Below are positions 1 to 10,108 of a stretch of 46,203 bases of DNA, one piece after another. The number at the start of each line of letters is the position of its first letter. Within the stretch, counting starts at the first letter, position 1. This stretch comes from Bacteroidales bacterium. Its GTDB lineage: Bacteria > Bacteroidota > Bacteroidia > Bacteroidales > ML635J-15. Where the stretch lies: contig QKHS01000090.1 of assembly GCA_003249955.1 (NCBI GenBank), positions 1-46,203 of the forward strand, read 5' to 3'. Made by a program: the position numbers and the translations under genes. The notes below the pieces were generated by a model. The model was not told the DNA's origin. It saw only the letters and a program-made list of their open reading frames with translations, and ran no database searches.

Positions 1-1596
1 AGTAGCATTTACTGTAATTGTAATATTGTCTGTAGAAATACATGAACCAGTTCCGACAGTGTAAGTAATTGAATTATTTCCTGTGTTTGCCGCTGCCGGA
101 TCAAAAGTTCCGTTAGTAGTATTTGTGATACCGGTTCCCGACCAGGTGCCACCTGCTGTAGCAGCATTTAAGTTTATTGATGCATCGCCTGAACACATGT
201 TTCCCGGATCAGTAATAGTTGCATCAGGAGTATCAAAAACCTCAATAACAATGCTCCCTGTTCCTGTACATCCAGCATTTGTAACACTGTATGAAATTGT
301 ATTATTTCCTGTATTTGCTGTTGCCGGGTCGAAAGTTCCGTTAGTAGTATTTGTTATCCCCGTTCCGGACCATGTTCCTCCTGCTGTGGCAGCAGTTAAG
401 TTAATAGCGGCATCAGTAGAACAGAAGTCTCCCGGATCGGTAATAGTTGCATCAGGAGTAGCATTTACAGTAATTGTAATATTGTCAGTAGAAATACAAG
501 AGCCGGTTCCGACGGTGTAAGTGATTGAATTAGTTCCTGTATTTGCTGCTGCCGGATCAAAAGTTCCGTTAGAAGTATTTGTGATACCGGTTCCCGACCA
601 GGTACCTCCTGCTGTAGCAGCATTTAAGTTTATTGCAGCATCGCCTGAACACATGTTTCCCGGATCGGTAATAGTAGCATTAGGAGTGTTGAAAACTTCA
701 ATAACAATGCTCCCTGTTCCTGTACAGCCTGAACTTGTGACACTGTAAGAAATTGTATTATTTCCTGTATTTGCCGCTGCCGGGTCAAAAGTCCCGTTAA
801 CAGCATCGGTAATTCCTGTGCCGGACCATGTTCCACCTGTTGTAGCAGCGGTTAGGTTTATTGCCGCATCAGTAGAACAGAAGTCACCCGGATCGGTAAT
901 AGTTGCGTCAGGAGTAGCATTTACTGTAATTGTAATGTTGTCTGTAGAAATGCATGAACCCGTTCCTACGGTGTAAGTGATTGAATTATTCCCTATGCTG
1001 GCCGCAGCCGGATCGAAAGTCCCGTTTGTAGTATTTGTAATACCGGTTCCGGACCATGTACCTCCCGTGGTTGCCGCAGTAAGATTTATGGCAGCAGCAT
1101 TATCGCAATAAGGGCCGGCAGCAGTTATAGTCGCATCAGGATTATCACTTACCAGAATCGTAATATTATCTGTAGAAATACATGAACCTGTCCCGACAGT
1201 GTATGTTATAGTGTTGTTTCCGATTGTGGCCGCTGCCGGGTCAAAAGTCCCGTTAACAGCATCGGTAATGCCGGTCCCTGACCATGTTCCACCTGTTGTG
1301 GCGGCCGTTAAGTTTATTGCTGCATCTGTAGAACAGAAATCACCCGGATCAGTAATAGTTGCATCCGGAGTAGCATTTACAGTAATTGTAATATTGTCTG
1401 TAGAAATACAAGAACCTGTACCTACAGTGTAAGTTATAGTATTGTTCCCGATTGTGGCAGTTACCGGGTCGAAAGTCCCGTTAACAGCATCGGTAATGCC
1501 GGTTCCTGACCATGTCCCTCCTGCTGTGGCAGCAGTTAAGTTTATTGCTGCATCTGAAGAACAAAATTCTCCCGGATCGGTAATTGTTGCGTCCGG
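1..1596 (-). repeat. Seven tandem 228-bp (76-aa) coding repeats
   Basis: The repeats start at 1596, 1368, 1140, 912, 684, 456 and 228, so every unit is exactly 228 bp and no indels have accumulated. Each unit reads PDATIT or PNATIT, then a Cys-containing segment, then GGTWSGTGIT, NGTFDP, and ends in an ITVNAT, ILVSDN or IVIEVF strand. Each unit carries two Cys (one near residue 12, one near residue 63), which may form an intradomain disulphide (inference). Units 4-5 and units 6-7 look like a duplicated pair. Unit 3 is the most divergent, with ITAAGPYCDN at its start. The window edge falls exactly on a repeat boundary, so more units may follow outside. Confidence 0.93.
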
Positions 1597-2588
1597 CATT
1601 ATCTTATATAAAATATAAGGAATCTGACTGAAGTTATTCCATGTCGGAATTGTTGCTTCATAAAACGGAGTTCCCGCAGATGTTGAACTTGACAGAATTA
1701 AATTCCACAGATCAGGAAGTGTTGTCCAGTTTGCCAAACCATCCCAGTTACCATCTGCGGCATTATCATAAAAAATGGATATGTCAATTGCAGCAGTTCC
1801 GGCAGTTCTGTCTATCTGGTGATAAAACTGAGGGTTTACTTCGCAGATTTTGGGCGGAATGGCATTCACATCATAACCTTCGGTAGTTGCAAGAACATTC
1901 GCCATACGAACAACATAAGTGTTCGCAGTTGCATTCTCAGGATTTATTTCAACAGGTCTGTATCTTGGTGTAATCAGGCTTGATCCTACTGGAAACAGGT
2001 ATGTTGAAGAAGAGTTTGTTTCTCTGGATAAAAACCCTCCGTTAAGGCTTGATACAAAACCTGTTGTCCGGATTATTGCATTGGTATTTACGTTTTCTAC
2101 AAAAAAGATAAATGTTTCTGTTTGCAGTTCAAGGTGCTTTAAATCAAGAATCCCTGTTGAATATTGATCAATGGTTTGTGTTTTTAAGCCTGAACCATCC
2201 AGTGTAAGATTGTAAAAATGAGTAGATACCGATCCGCTGAGCAGTTGATTGGCCCCTTGTAAAAATACTGTTCCCGAGCCTGCATTAAAAATGCTGTTAT
2301 TTATCCAGTTACCGTAAACTCTGTAATATCCGCTGCCTCCGGCAATATCATTATTGGTGAAATCATTCTGAATAATAAATTCGGCATTTGTTCCGGCACT
2401 TTCTTCAACAGTAATCTGCCCGCTCTGGTTTTGGACACTTCCGTCCACAAAAACAAGAGCTCCCGGCTTAGCGTCAATCTCTGCTCCGTTATTATAAAAT
2501 AACTGTGCATGCAATAAATTTGTTGTAAATAAGATAAAAACGAAAAATGTTGTAAAAATTTTAGAAATCGCTCCGGTCTTTTCCATCT
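1..2588 (-). CDS. Large repeat-rich secreted surface protein, 3' end beyond window
   Basis: The minus-strand frame is open from an ATG at 2588-2586 to base 1, at least 862 codons, and has no stop in the window, so the C-terminus is missing. Residues 1-28 form a signal peptide (MEKTG start, hydrophobic core FFVFILF, ending LLHAQ). Residues of roughly 29-330 are a beta-rich passenger with no domain I recognise by name. Seven Ig-like repeats of 76 residues follow, with the recurring core GGTWSGTGIT. Such repeat proteins in Bacteroidota are usually exported by the type IX system and end in a sorting or gliding-type C-terminal domain; that part is not visible, so this is inference. The start lies 33 bp downstream of the 1761-residue gene on the same strand, so the two are probably co-transcribed. 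A role in adhesion or the cell-surface layer is likely but unproven. Confidence 0.85.
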
Positions 2589-2621
2589 TTTGAAATGTAT
2601 GTTTGTTTTTTAAGTTAGCTG

Positions 2622-5600
2622 TCATTCTACAATTACTTTAATGGTTTTACGATTCAATCCACTGTCTGTATATGTGATAAAATAAGTTCCCGGTTCTAAC
2701 GATGTGTTGAGGGTTACTTCCCTGAATCCGTTAAAATCATCGAAAGACAGTTTATCTACAGTTCTTCCTGTAGCATCATAAATATCCAGCCGGACTGCAG
2801 TCTGACCGGTATTTGTATTAATAAAAAAGCTTTTACCGTTGAAAGGGTTTGGATAAATTATAATATCGACATCGTTATCACCGGAGCATTTGCAGTATAT
2901 TGCTTTTGTCTCTGATTTTATACCGTCAAAGTCAACCTCTGTTAATTGATAATAGGCATTTGAAACATCAGTATTCTCATCTGTGAATTCATAATTTTTA
3001 TTTTGCTGAGACGCTCCGGCAGCTTTAATTTTTCCTATTGTTGAGTAATTTATGCCGTCTTCGGATTTCTTTACCAGAAAATAATCAGAATTTGTTTCGG
3101 AAGATGTAGCCCATTTTATAATGTGTTTACCTTCCTGACAATCTGCTGTAAATCCTGTAAGTTCTACAGGAAGGACTTCGTCTTTTACGCCTATTGTCCA
3201 TTTGGAAAATCCGTCGGCAAGTGCATTTATAACTCTTGGGTTTCCTGTTACAGAAACAGGAGAACTTACCTGAACCCACGGATCAGGAGCATCTTGTTTA
3301 AACACACTCATGGCATTGGTTGCCAGCCCGTTGTCGAATATGTCCAGCCATTTAAATGTCATATCAACATCTGCTGATGGCTGGTTTTCGACTGAGATAT
3401 CCCAATAACACTCAATACTTGAAACATCTGTAATTGTTGAAATCCCGTCAATTCCTGTAACGCGTGTTACAGTAACATTCCCCAAATCGTCAGATACGTT
3501 ATTCATAATTGCCCATACATTTCCGAATACGGGGCTTAAACTTCCGCTTTGTGTTCCGCTTATTGATATATTATCAAGCCATACACTGTACTCATTAGAG
3601 TTGTTGTATCCGCATGATGGTTCCATGTAATAAAGAATATTTGATTTGTCGGTAATCCCCGAAATGTCAAAAACGACTTTGGCGGAAGCACAATTTCTGA
3701 GTTCTGAAAATCTAAATCCTTTACCGTTTGCCCCGGAGTCATAAGTAACATCAACGCCATCAATTATAACAGATGTAACATTATGTCTGTATCCTCCGTC
3801 TGCCCACATGTAGAATCTGCACCAGTCATTTGCATTTGCAGCAAAGTACGAATTGGAAACATCGAAAGACAAGGTAACTTCATCATATCCGGTATTGTTT
3901 ACTTCCGGTAATCTCACAAAATTACCCCAGTAGTTATTCCAGCTCCCCGAATATCCTATTCTTCCGTCAGAGCAGCCTCCTGTTGCCGAATGCGCAACAG
4001 GGGTATTTGAGTCGGGGGCAAACCATACATTTGTCGGAGCTGTGGAACCATGTATAAGTATGTCTGAGTTAAATTGTTCAGGTTCTGTTATTACTGTTTG
4101 AGATGTAATATTGTTTGTTATGGAAACTGTTCCGTAAATATGTGAATTATTATTTTCCCCTATTAACACTGCATCAGGGGCCAGAAAAATTGTAGCACTC
4201 CCGTTATTCGGATCGCCGTCTTCGTAAGTCTTTAATACTCCTGTAACAAATTCAATATTATCGGAGATGTTAAGATCGTTTGCAATAAATACCGTGCCGG
4301 AAGCGGCTCTGTTTAAGTATATTGCCTGAAGGGTATTTTGGGTAGGGTCAAAGAACAGGTTTCCTGCAGCTCCGCTTCCAAGAACCGCTAAGTAACTGCT
4401 TGTGGTTCCGCCTAAATATCCGTTGGTCCGGGAAACATTGCCATATAAATCCAGAATGCAATTACCCAGATTAAATGTCCCGTTTATTTTATTGAGATTT
4501 TTGATTACAGCAGTCCTGAAACCTGTCAGATTAACTCCGGCAGAGTTGTTGATTTCAAGCAGGGAAATTCCGGCTATTCCTCCTAACAGAGAACTGTAGC
4601 TTCCTGTTGTGTTAAATGTTTGTGCATTAGTACCATTGAAAACAATTTTTGAGTTTTCCTGTTCGGCATACAAAACACCTTCGTGAATTAAATCTCCTGT
4701 AAGACTAAGAGTGTAAGGTATGTCTCCGTTATCCTGATTGTAAACAGAAAAAGCACAATTCTCAGGAATGGTAACACTTCCATAACAAAATACATTATCC
4801 CACATTATTGCATTGGAGAATATATTGGTTGAGTTGGTGTACAATTCAACAGAAGGAGCATGTCCGGCCATAGAGAATGTGTTTGTGCCTGCAGGAGATG
4901 ATGATGATCCTATCATTAGCTTGCCGCCTGTAATGTTGATATTTGAAGCTGTAACATTGTACATGGGGTATCCCAGACTTGTTGAATAAGACGGATTAAT
5001 TAAATGGATTTCTCCGCCGCTGATATTTATGCTTGCATTATTTCTGAAATCAAACCATCCTGTTTGATCGGATAAGTTGTTTCCAAAATAACCTGTTCTT
5101 ATTCTTCCGGCACTCATTGTAAGACTGAAATCTCCGTTCCCCTGAAATGTTACAGGTCCTGTACATGTTAAGTCACCACCGCTTATTGTTAAGGAGGACC
5201 CGTTTACAAATTCAAGATAATCTGACCAGTCGTTACCGATATTAACAGTTCCCTGACGTATTTCCAGATTTCCGTAACAGACAACAGGATCATAACCTGA
5301 AATTCCGAAATTAGGATTGTCAATAATAAGAGTAAAATTACTGCCGGAATTTAAACTTGATATCTGAGGGAGCTTACGTACATCATCAGCGCTTGTGTTG
5401 GTGCTTTGAATTCCGAATCGGGTTGTCATAGTGTAGGTTCCTCCGATTTTAAGTGTTCCGGTATGATCAATTACATCATACATAAAAAAGCCGTTCCCGT
5501 CAAGATTGTTTGATCCCCAACCCAACAACTGAACAGGTTTTATTTCAACAACATCAGAATTATTGTCTTTCAATATTGATAATCCGCCAAGATCATTTTC

Positions 5601-7907
5601 TCCTGTACCGGACCATTCGGAGTCGCCGCTGCCTCTGAAGCGCACCTGAACATATGACCAGTAACCTGTTTCGGGGCGATCGTTAAAAAGCACTCCGTGT
5701 CCGGCATTGGCATTATTATATAAACTACTTTTTAAAATCAGAAGATGAACATAGTTACGTGAGGCATCATAAGCAGCATTTGTCTGAAAATCAGAATCCC
5801 CAACCATAACTACATTTCCGTTTACTGTTAATGTTTTTGCTGTATCAGATCCGTCAATCCCCCAGAAAAACTGAAGCAATCCTTCGATTCTCAGATTGTT
5901 GATTTCGTAATTTCCGTTGATAATCATTTTACTGTTTGCTCTGATTGTGACATTGGTGGTACTGCTGTTGGGTGGGGTAGAGGCGGTTACCCATGTACTG
6001 CCATCATATATCTGCCAATTGGAAGCTACGCTCCACATATAATTTACACCATCAGTATAGCGGGTTCTGTAATCTCCGCTGGCAGGCCCTGTGCCGCTTG
6101 TAAAAGACCATACAGAACAACCTGTTGCTGTACCCGAAGCATTTCTGGGAACTATTTTCCAGTAATATGTTGTGTTATCTGCTATTGTTGCAGTATATGA
6201 AGTAGTTGTAACATTTGTTACGTAAGGCGGATTTGATCCGGTACCAAAATATACATCATAGGACGTAGCACCCGGGGCGGCGTTCCATGTTAAAGGATCA
6301 GCAGGAGAGTGTCCGACGGAAGCATCTGCAGGCATTTGAGGCGAGGTGCAGGTAGGTGGAGAGCTTGGTTCAGTGTATGTCACAGACAGGTAAGGCCTGT
6401 TTGCATCACTGTAACCTGCAATTTGAAAATATTGCCCGTTTGTCCATGTTCCCATCGGAAATACTCCCATTGAAACAGAATTACTGTTTATAGCATTCTG
6501 AATGTATAGTTTTCCTGCTGTTGTAAATGTAGAACTCCTCCAGCCCAGACTTTGAACAGTAACGCTTGCAGAATAGGCCGTTGTCATAGTATTGTGTAAA
6601 TTTGAAGGATAAGTCAAAGGATCTGCGGAATTTACCATAGCCCATGTCTTTGTGGCAACTCCCGTTCCCCATCCGCCGAGTATGTTTATATATGATGTTG
6701 CTGCAGTTACAGTCGAATTATCCATTATAGAGCTTAAGTCGTATCTGACCGAACCTGCAATCCAATAATAAGAATAATATCCGGCATACATTGTTTCATC
6801 ATCATATAAGCCATCATCCCAGGCGGTTCCTGTCCAGCCTGCGGAATTATTTGGGTAAACACTGACTGTAGGATCAATTATCAAAGGAAAAGTTCTCTGA
6901 TTATCTTTTATCCACGAGGCTTTGACAATAGTTCTGATTTGGAGAACCTGTCCGTTTTGTTCAATTTCGTAAATACCTGTTTCGTTTTCAAGTCCTTTAT
7001 AGTTGTTTTTTTCAAAATATACGGGAGTTGAATATCTTAAGATCTCATTGCCATTATTATCAAAAACGGAAATATGTTGCCCGGGTTCTTTTTGAAATTT
7101 GTTTCCGGACTTGTTATATAGCACGGCTTTAAATCCTTCCGGAAGAGAAATTTCTTCGGTGAACGCAATAAAATCCGTATTAGCCGGAATGTAGTTTAAA
7201 AAACCGGAGCCGGTTATCTCGTAATTTATTTTTCTTCCTTCATACAATTGGGTAATTTCAGCATTTGTATAAGGGTAAAGATTATTGTAGATTATTTTTG
7301 ATTTATTCAGATCCATCTTGCAATTAGCGGCAATTATGACATCCAGTGTATTGTGATTTTCATCCAGAAACTCAATTTTTTTATTTCCCCATTCGCTTAT
7401 TTCGTTGCTTCCTATTACGGTTTTTATGCCTTTTTCCTGATTTGAACTGATAAATGTAAGAAAACTGTTTTTAGTGTTTGAATACTCGAAATCAGGATAA
7501 ATTCCACTGTTGTTTTTTAAGTAATTCCGCTCAATAGTTCGCCATTGTCCATTACTGAAGTAGTTTATCGGCCCGGTGGAAATTATTGCTTCGGTTGACC
7601 CGTCAGCATTTGAGAAATGCTTTGATGTTCTGTTTCTCAGGCTTACAATTTCGTCATCAGGATTTCTGTGAGAATATACAGCATCTGTTTCGAAGCTTTC
7701 ATCTTTTGACTGTTCTGAGTCACAGGCAGATAAACCTGAATTATTAATTTTTGAGTTTATTTTATGAGAATAAGTTACAACCTGTTTTTTGTTATTGTCA
7801 ATTTGGGATAGATTTCTATCGTAAACAGATTGAGAAAAACTGAATGAACAGGAACACCCAAAAACCAGAATAAAAATTGAGATGTAAAATTGCTTTTTCA
7901 TAGTCAT
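2622..7907 (-). CDS. Giant T9SS-secreted protein with DNRLRE-like, FN3-like and C-terminal sorting domains
   Basis: This 1761-residue protein starts MTMKKQF (a second in-frame ATG lies two codons later) and has a signal peptide with core ISIFILVFG ending near FSFSQ. Residues of about 345-510 resemble a DNRLRE-type domain, with many Tyr/Trp and a 'VRYDLSSI' strand. Residues of about 515-605 resemble a fibronectin type III domain (WNAAPGATSYDVYFG, then TTYYWKIVPRN). The long middle is beta-strand rich, with repeated 'ISGG' and 'NITGG' strands that suggest a beta-helix. The last roughly 75 residues are a type A T9SS sorting domain: IIYPNPFNG, 'LDIYDATGRTV', and the closing GTYFITY..IKVIVE. Known biology is that such cargo crosses the outer membrane through the T9SS and is anchored or released. 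The ligand or substrate is unknown. No catalytic motif was recognised. Confidence 0.92.
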   Translation of the reverse strand: MTMKKQFYISIFILVFGCSCSFSFSQSVYDRNLSQIDNNKKQVVTYSHKINSKINNSGLSACDSEQSKDESFETDAVYSHRNPDDEIVSLRNRTSKHFSNADGSTEAIISTGPINYFSNGQWRTIERNYLKNNSGIYPDFEYSNTKNSFLTFISSNQEKGIKTVIGSNEISEWGNKKIEFLDENHNTLDVIIAANCKMDLNKSKIIYNNLYPYTNAEITQLYEGRKINYEITGSGFLNYIPANTDFIAFTEEISLPEGFKAVLYNKSGNKFQKEPGQHISVFDNNGNEILRYSTPVYFEKNNYKGLENETGIYEIEQNGQVLQIRTIVKASWIKDNQRTFPLIIDPTVSVYPNNSAGWTGTAWDDGLYDDETMYAGYYSYYWIAGSVRYDLSSIMDNSTVTAATSYINILGGWGTGVATKTWAMVNSADPLTYPSNLHNTMTTAYSASVTVQSLGWRSSTFTTAGKLYIQNAINSNSVSMGVFPMGTWTNGQYFQIAGYSDANRPYLSVTYTEPSSPPTCTSPQMPADASVGHSPADPLTWNAAPGATSYDVYFGTGSNPPYVTNVTTTSYTATIADNTTYYWKIVPRNASGTATGCSVWSFTSGTGPASGDYRTRYTDGVNYMWSVASNWQIYDGSTWVTASTPPNSSTTNVTIRANSKMIINGNYEINNLRIEGLLQFFWGIDGSDTAKTLTVNGNVVMVGDSDFQTNAAYDASRNYVHLLILKSSLYNNANAGHGVLFNDRPETGYWSYVQVRFRGSGDSEWSGTGENDLGGLSILKDNNSDVVEIKPVQLLGWGSNNLDGNGFFMYDVIDHTGTLKIGGTYTMTTRFGIQSTNTSADDVRKLPQISSLNSGSNFTLIIDNPNFGISGYDPVVCYGNLEIRQGTVNIGNDWSDYLEFVNGSSLTISGGDLTCTGPVTFQGNGDFSLTMSAGRIRTGYFGNNLSDQTGWFDFRNNASINISGGEIHLINPSYSTSLGYPMYNVTASNINITGGKLMIGSSSSPAGTNTFSMAGHAPSVELYTNSTNIFSNAIMWDNVFCYGSVTIPENCAFSVYNQDNGDIPYTLSLTGDLIHEGVLYAEQENSKIVFNGTNAQTFNTTGSYSSLLGGIAGISLLEINNSAGVNLTGFRTAVIKNLNKINGTFNLGNCILDLYGNVSRTNGYLGGTTSSYLAVLGSGAAGNLFFDPTQNTLQAIYLNRAASGTVFIANDLNISDNIEFVTGVLKTYEDGDPNNGSATIFLAPDAVLIGENNNSHIYGTVSITNNITSQTVITEPEQFNSDILIHGSTAPTNVWFAPDSNTPVAHSATGGCSDGRIGYSGSWNNYWGNFVRLPEVNNTGYDEVTLSFDVSNSYFAANANDWCRFYMWADGGYRHNVTSVIIDGVDVTYDSGANGKGFRFSELRNCASAKVVFDISGITDKSNILYYMEPSCGYNNSNEYSVWLDNISISGTQSGSLSPVFGNVWAIMNNVSDDLGNVTVTRVTGIDGISTITDVSSIECYWDISVENQPSADVDMTFKWLDIFDNGLATNAMSVFKQDAPDPWVQVSSPVSVTGNPRVINALADGFSKWTIGVKDEVLPVELTGFTADCQEGKHIIKWATSSETNSDYFLVKKSEDGINYSTIGKIKAAGASQQNKNYEFTDENTDVSNAYYQLTEVDFDGIKSETKAIYCKCSGDNDVDIIIYPNPFNGKSFFINTNTGQTAVRLDIYDATGRTVDKLSFDDFNGFREVTLNTSLEPGTYFITYTDSGLNRKTIKVIVE

Positions 7908-7939
7908 AAAATTCTTAAATATTCAGGAATTTATCCATG

Positions 7940-7947
7940 CAAATATA
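7940..7947 (-). promoter_or_regulatory. Candidate -7 box for the 1761-residue gene
   Basis: On the minus strand the bases read TATATTTG, followed by C, which fits the Bacteroidota -7 consensus TAnnTTTG. It lies about 32 bases upstream of the ATG at 7907, giving a predicted leader of about 25 bases. No convincing TTTG -33 box is at the usual 19-base distance. I see no gene in the rest of the 7908-8200 spacer. Confidence 0.5.
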
Positions 7948-8200
7948 CTTTATAAATAACATGGCATCTGAAATTGCAGTGAGACAAACATAGGACAAAA
8001 TAAAAAAGCTTAATCTGTGTTTGTTTTATGATGTTAAATTTTATGTGGTATAATATGTTGATATTCAGCCTTTTATAATAATGAGACTGAAGAGCTTTGT
8101 AACAATTGTTTAATATGCCGATAGGACAAGCTTAGTTTTTGTGGTAATTATCTGTCTTTTTATCGGGATAAGGAAGGGTTTGAGTTTTCAGGTTTTTAAA

Positions 8201-10051
8201 TTATAATTCTGTCATAAATTTTGCAATGTTTATATCAGAATCCAGATTCATTTTCTTTCTTAATCGGTATAATCTTTTGTGAACTCCGGCCAATGAAATA
8301 TTCATCATTTGGGCAATTTCCTTGTAGCTGAGATTTATTCTCAGGTAAGCACAAACTCTTAAATCTGTTTGGGACAATTCGTTATAACGTTTGAGCAGTT
8401 CGTCGAAGAAACCTGTATTAACACTTTCAAAATGCAGTTTAAATTGTTCCCAGTCGGAGTCAAGATTTATACTGTTGTCAATTATTTTTGTTATTTCCCT
8501 GTGTGTCCTGTTATCTGTTGAATTGTTCCCCGGAATTTCCTCAATGATATCTTTTATGCTTATAAGAATCTTATTCTTGTTTAGGAGGTGCATTGTTGAT
8601 GTTATCAGTTCCCTTCTGCTGTGTTCCAGTTCTGCGTCAAATTTGTTTTTTTGAAGTAAATTAATCTCATGTTGATTTTTTACCTCTTTTTCCAGAAGGT
8701 CACGTTCTATTTCCTGCTTTTGAAGCAGGAGACTGTTAACTTTCTCCTGCTGTTCATAACTCGTCTTCTGGCTCTTTAACAGTTTGGTCTTTACTCTTAT
8801 TATAAAGAAGAGTAATATCATAATAAGCAGAAGCGTGATAATGAGGAAATTTAAGAACAGGTTGTGACTCTTTTTTATTTCAGCATCTTTCTTCAAAAGA
8901 TTAATCTGGGTGTCTTTTTTATCTGTTTCATATTTTATGTTGAGTTCAGATATTTTAGTTTGGGTGGTTTTATTTATTACCGAGTCGCGTAGTTCAATGT
9001 AAGTTTCATAGAATTCCAAAGCTTTTTCAAAATCATGGCTTTTTTTATAAGTGTCCGAAATTTGAAATAAAGTTTCAGATTCTGCCAGCAGGTTACCTAC
9101 TTCTTTTCTTAGTTCCAGACTTTTAAACAACAAATTGATAGCTTCATCAAATCTATTGTCAGCAGAAAATAATTTTGCTTCCTGATTGTAAATGTTTGCA
9201 ATTCCATGTTTGTTTTCTATTTGTTCAAAAAATATCAGGGCAGAGTCCAGATATATTCTTGCCGAATCGCCTTTGTTTATTTTTTCAAATAATATAGAAG
9301 CATTGTAATATGCTGTTCCGGCATCATATTTATTGTTTCTTTTTACTAAAATATATATGGCCTTTCTGATAAACATCAGAGCAGTGTCAGGTTTTTCGAA
9401 AGTGTAGTACGATGCCAGATTGTTATAAATATTTGCGATTCCTTTTTCATCATTTATTTCCTTATAAAGAGCTAGTGATGTTTCGTAATATTTTAAAGAC
9501 TCCTTAGCTTTACCGTGGTCATCATAAATTACTCCCAGATTGTTGTTGATATCTGCCATCCCTTTCTTATTTTTTGCCTTCTCATATATTTTAAGGGATT
9601 TATAATAGTATTCCGAAGCTTTGCCAAAATCACTTTTTGCTTCGTAAATTAAGCCTAACCTGTTTAAAGATGCGGCAATTTCATTTTGATTTCCGGATTT
9701 GATAATCTGTAAATACGATTTTTTGAAATATATTAATGTAGAATCAAAATTACACTGAAAAAAATATGAGTTGGCATGATTTACATATCCGTCAGAAACT
9801 ATTTTAAAGTTGTGTATCTCTTTGCCTATGGAAATTGCACTATCTGCATATTTTCTTGCGATTGTAAAATCAATGTCAAGATATTGATCCGAAATTTTAT
9901 TATATGTTTCTGCAATTTCCTTTTTATCAGATGTATATGTTGCGGCAGTTTTCAGGCTATCCACTATGTTTGTTTGCGCGGTTAGTGAAAACAGAAAGAA
10001 TGTGAATGAAACAGTAAAAAATAATTTCGATGAATAAGTATAATACTTCAT
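8201..10051 (-). CDS. Membrane-anchored TPR protein with C-terminal LuxR-like HTH
   Basis: This 616-residue protein has four parts. Residues 1-25 are a signal peptide or anchor (FFTVSFTFFLFSLTAQ). Residues of about 45-375 are tetratricopeptide repeats with typical motifs such as 'LNRLGLIYEAKSDFGKASEYY' and 'NNLGVIYDDHGKAKESLKYY'. A transmembrane helix lies at about 398-419 (ITLLLIMILLFFIIRV), followed by a Gln/Glu/Lys-rich coiled coil to about 475. A C-terminal helix-turn-helix of LuxR/GerE type spans about 560-605 (LSYKEIAQMMNISLAGVHKR). This is a known Bacteroidota architecture: an outward sensor domain coupled to a cytoplasmic DNA-binding domain. It lies between the secreted peptidase gene and the giant T9SS cargo gene on the same strand, so it could regulate them (inference). 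It is about 57 bp downstream of the peptidase gene and may share its transcript. Confidence 0.9.
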   Translation of the reverse strand: MKYYTYSSKLFFTVSFTFFLFSLTAQTNIVDSLKTAATYTSDKKEIAETYNKISDQYLDIDFTIARKYADSAISIGKEIHNFKIVSDGYVNHANSYFFQCNFDSTLIYFKKSYLQIIKSGNQNEIAASLNRLGLIYEAKSDFGKASEYYYKSLKIYEKAKNKKGMADINNNLGVIYDDHGKAKESLKYYETSLALYKEINDEKGIANIYNNLASYYTFEKPDTALMFIRKAIYILVKRNNKYDAGTAYYNASILFEKINKGDSARIYLDSALIFFEQIENKHGIANIYNQEAKLFSADNRFDEAINLLFKSLELRKEVGNLLAESETLFQISDTYKKSHDFEKALEFYETYIELRDSVINKTTQTKISELNIKYETDKKDTQINLLKKDAEIKKSHNLFLNFLIITLLLIMILLFFIIRVKTKLLKSQKTSYEQQEKVNSLLLQKQEIERDLLEKEVKNQHEINLLQKNKFDAELEHSRRELITSTMHLLNKNKILISIKDIIEEIPGNNSTDNRTHREITKIIDNSINLDSDWEQFKLHFESVNTGFFDELLKRYNELSQTDLRVCAYLRINLSYKEIAQMMNISLAGVHKRLYRLRKKMNLDSDINIAKFMTEL

Positions 10052-10108
10052 ATAAATAAAATACGATGTTTTTGTGCCTGGTTTGCTACAAACATTTATT
10101 TACTTATA

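Noticed and set aside
83-1432. Plus-strand frames repeating FVIPVPDHVPP-type sequence
   Set aside because: They are the complementary-strand shadow of the 76-residue minus-strand repeats.
1-2588. The 228-bp repeats as a CRISPR array
   Set aside because: The units are coding, contiguous with no spacers, and far longer than CRISPR repeats.
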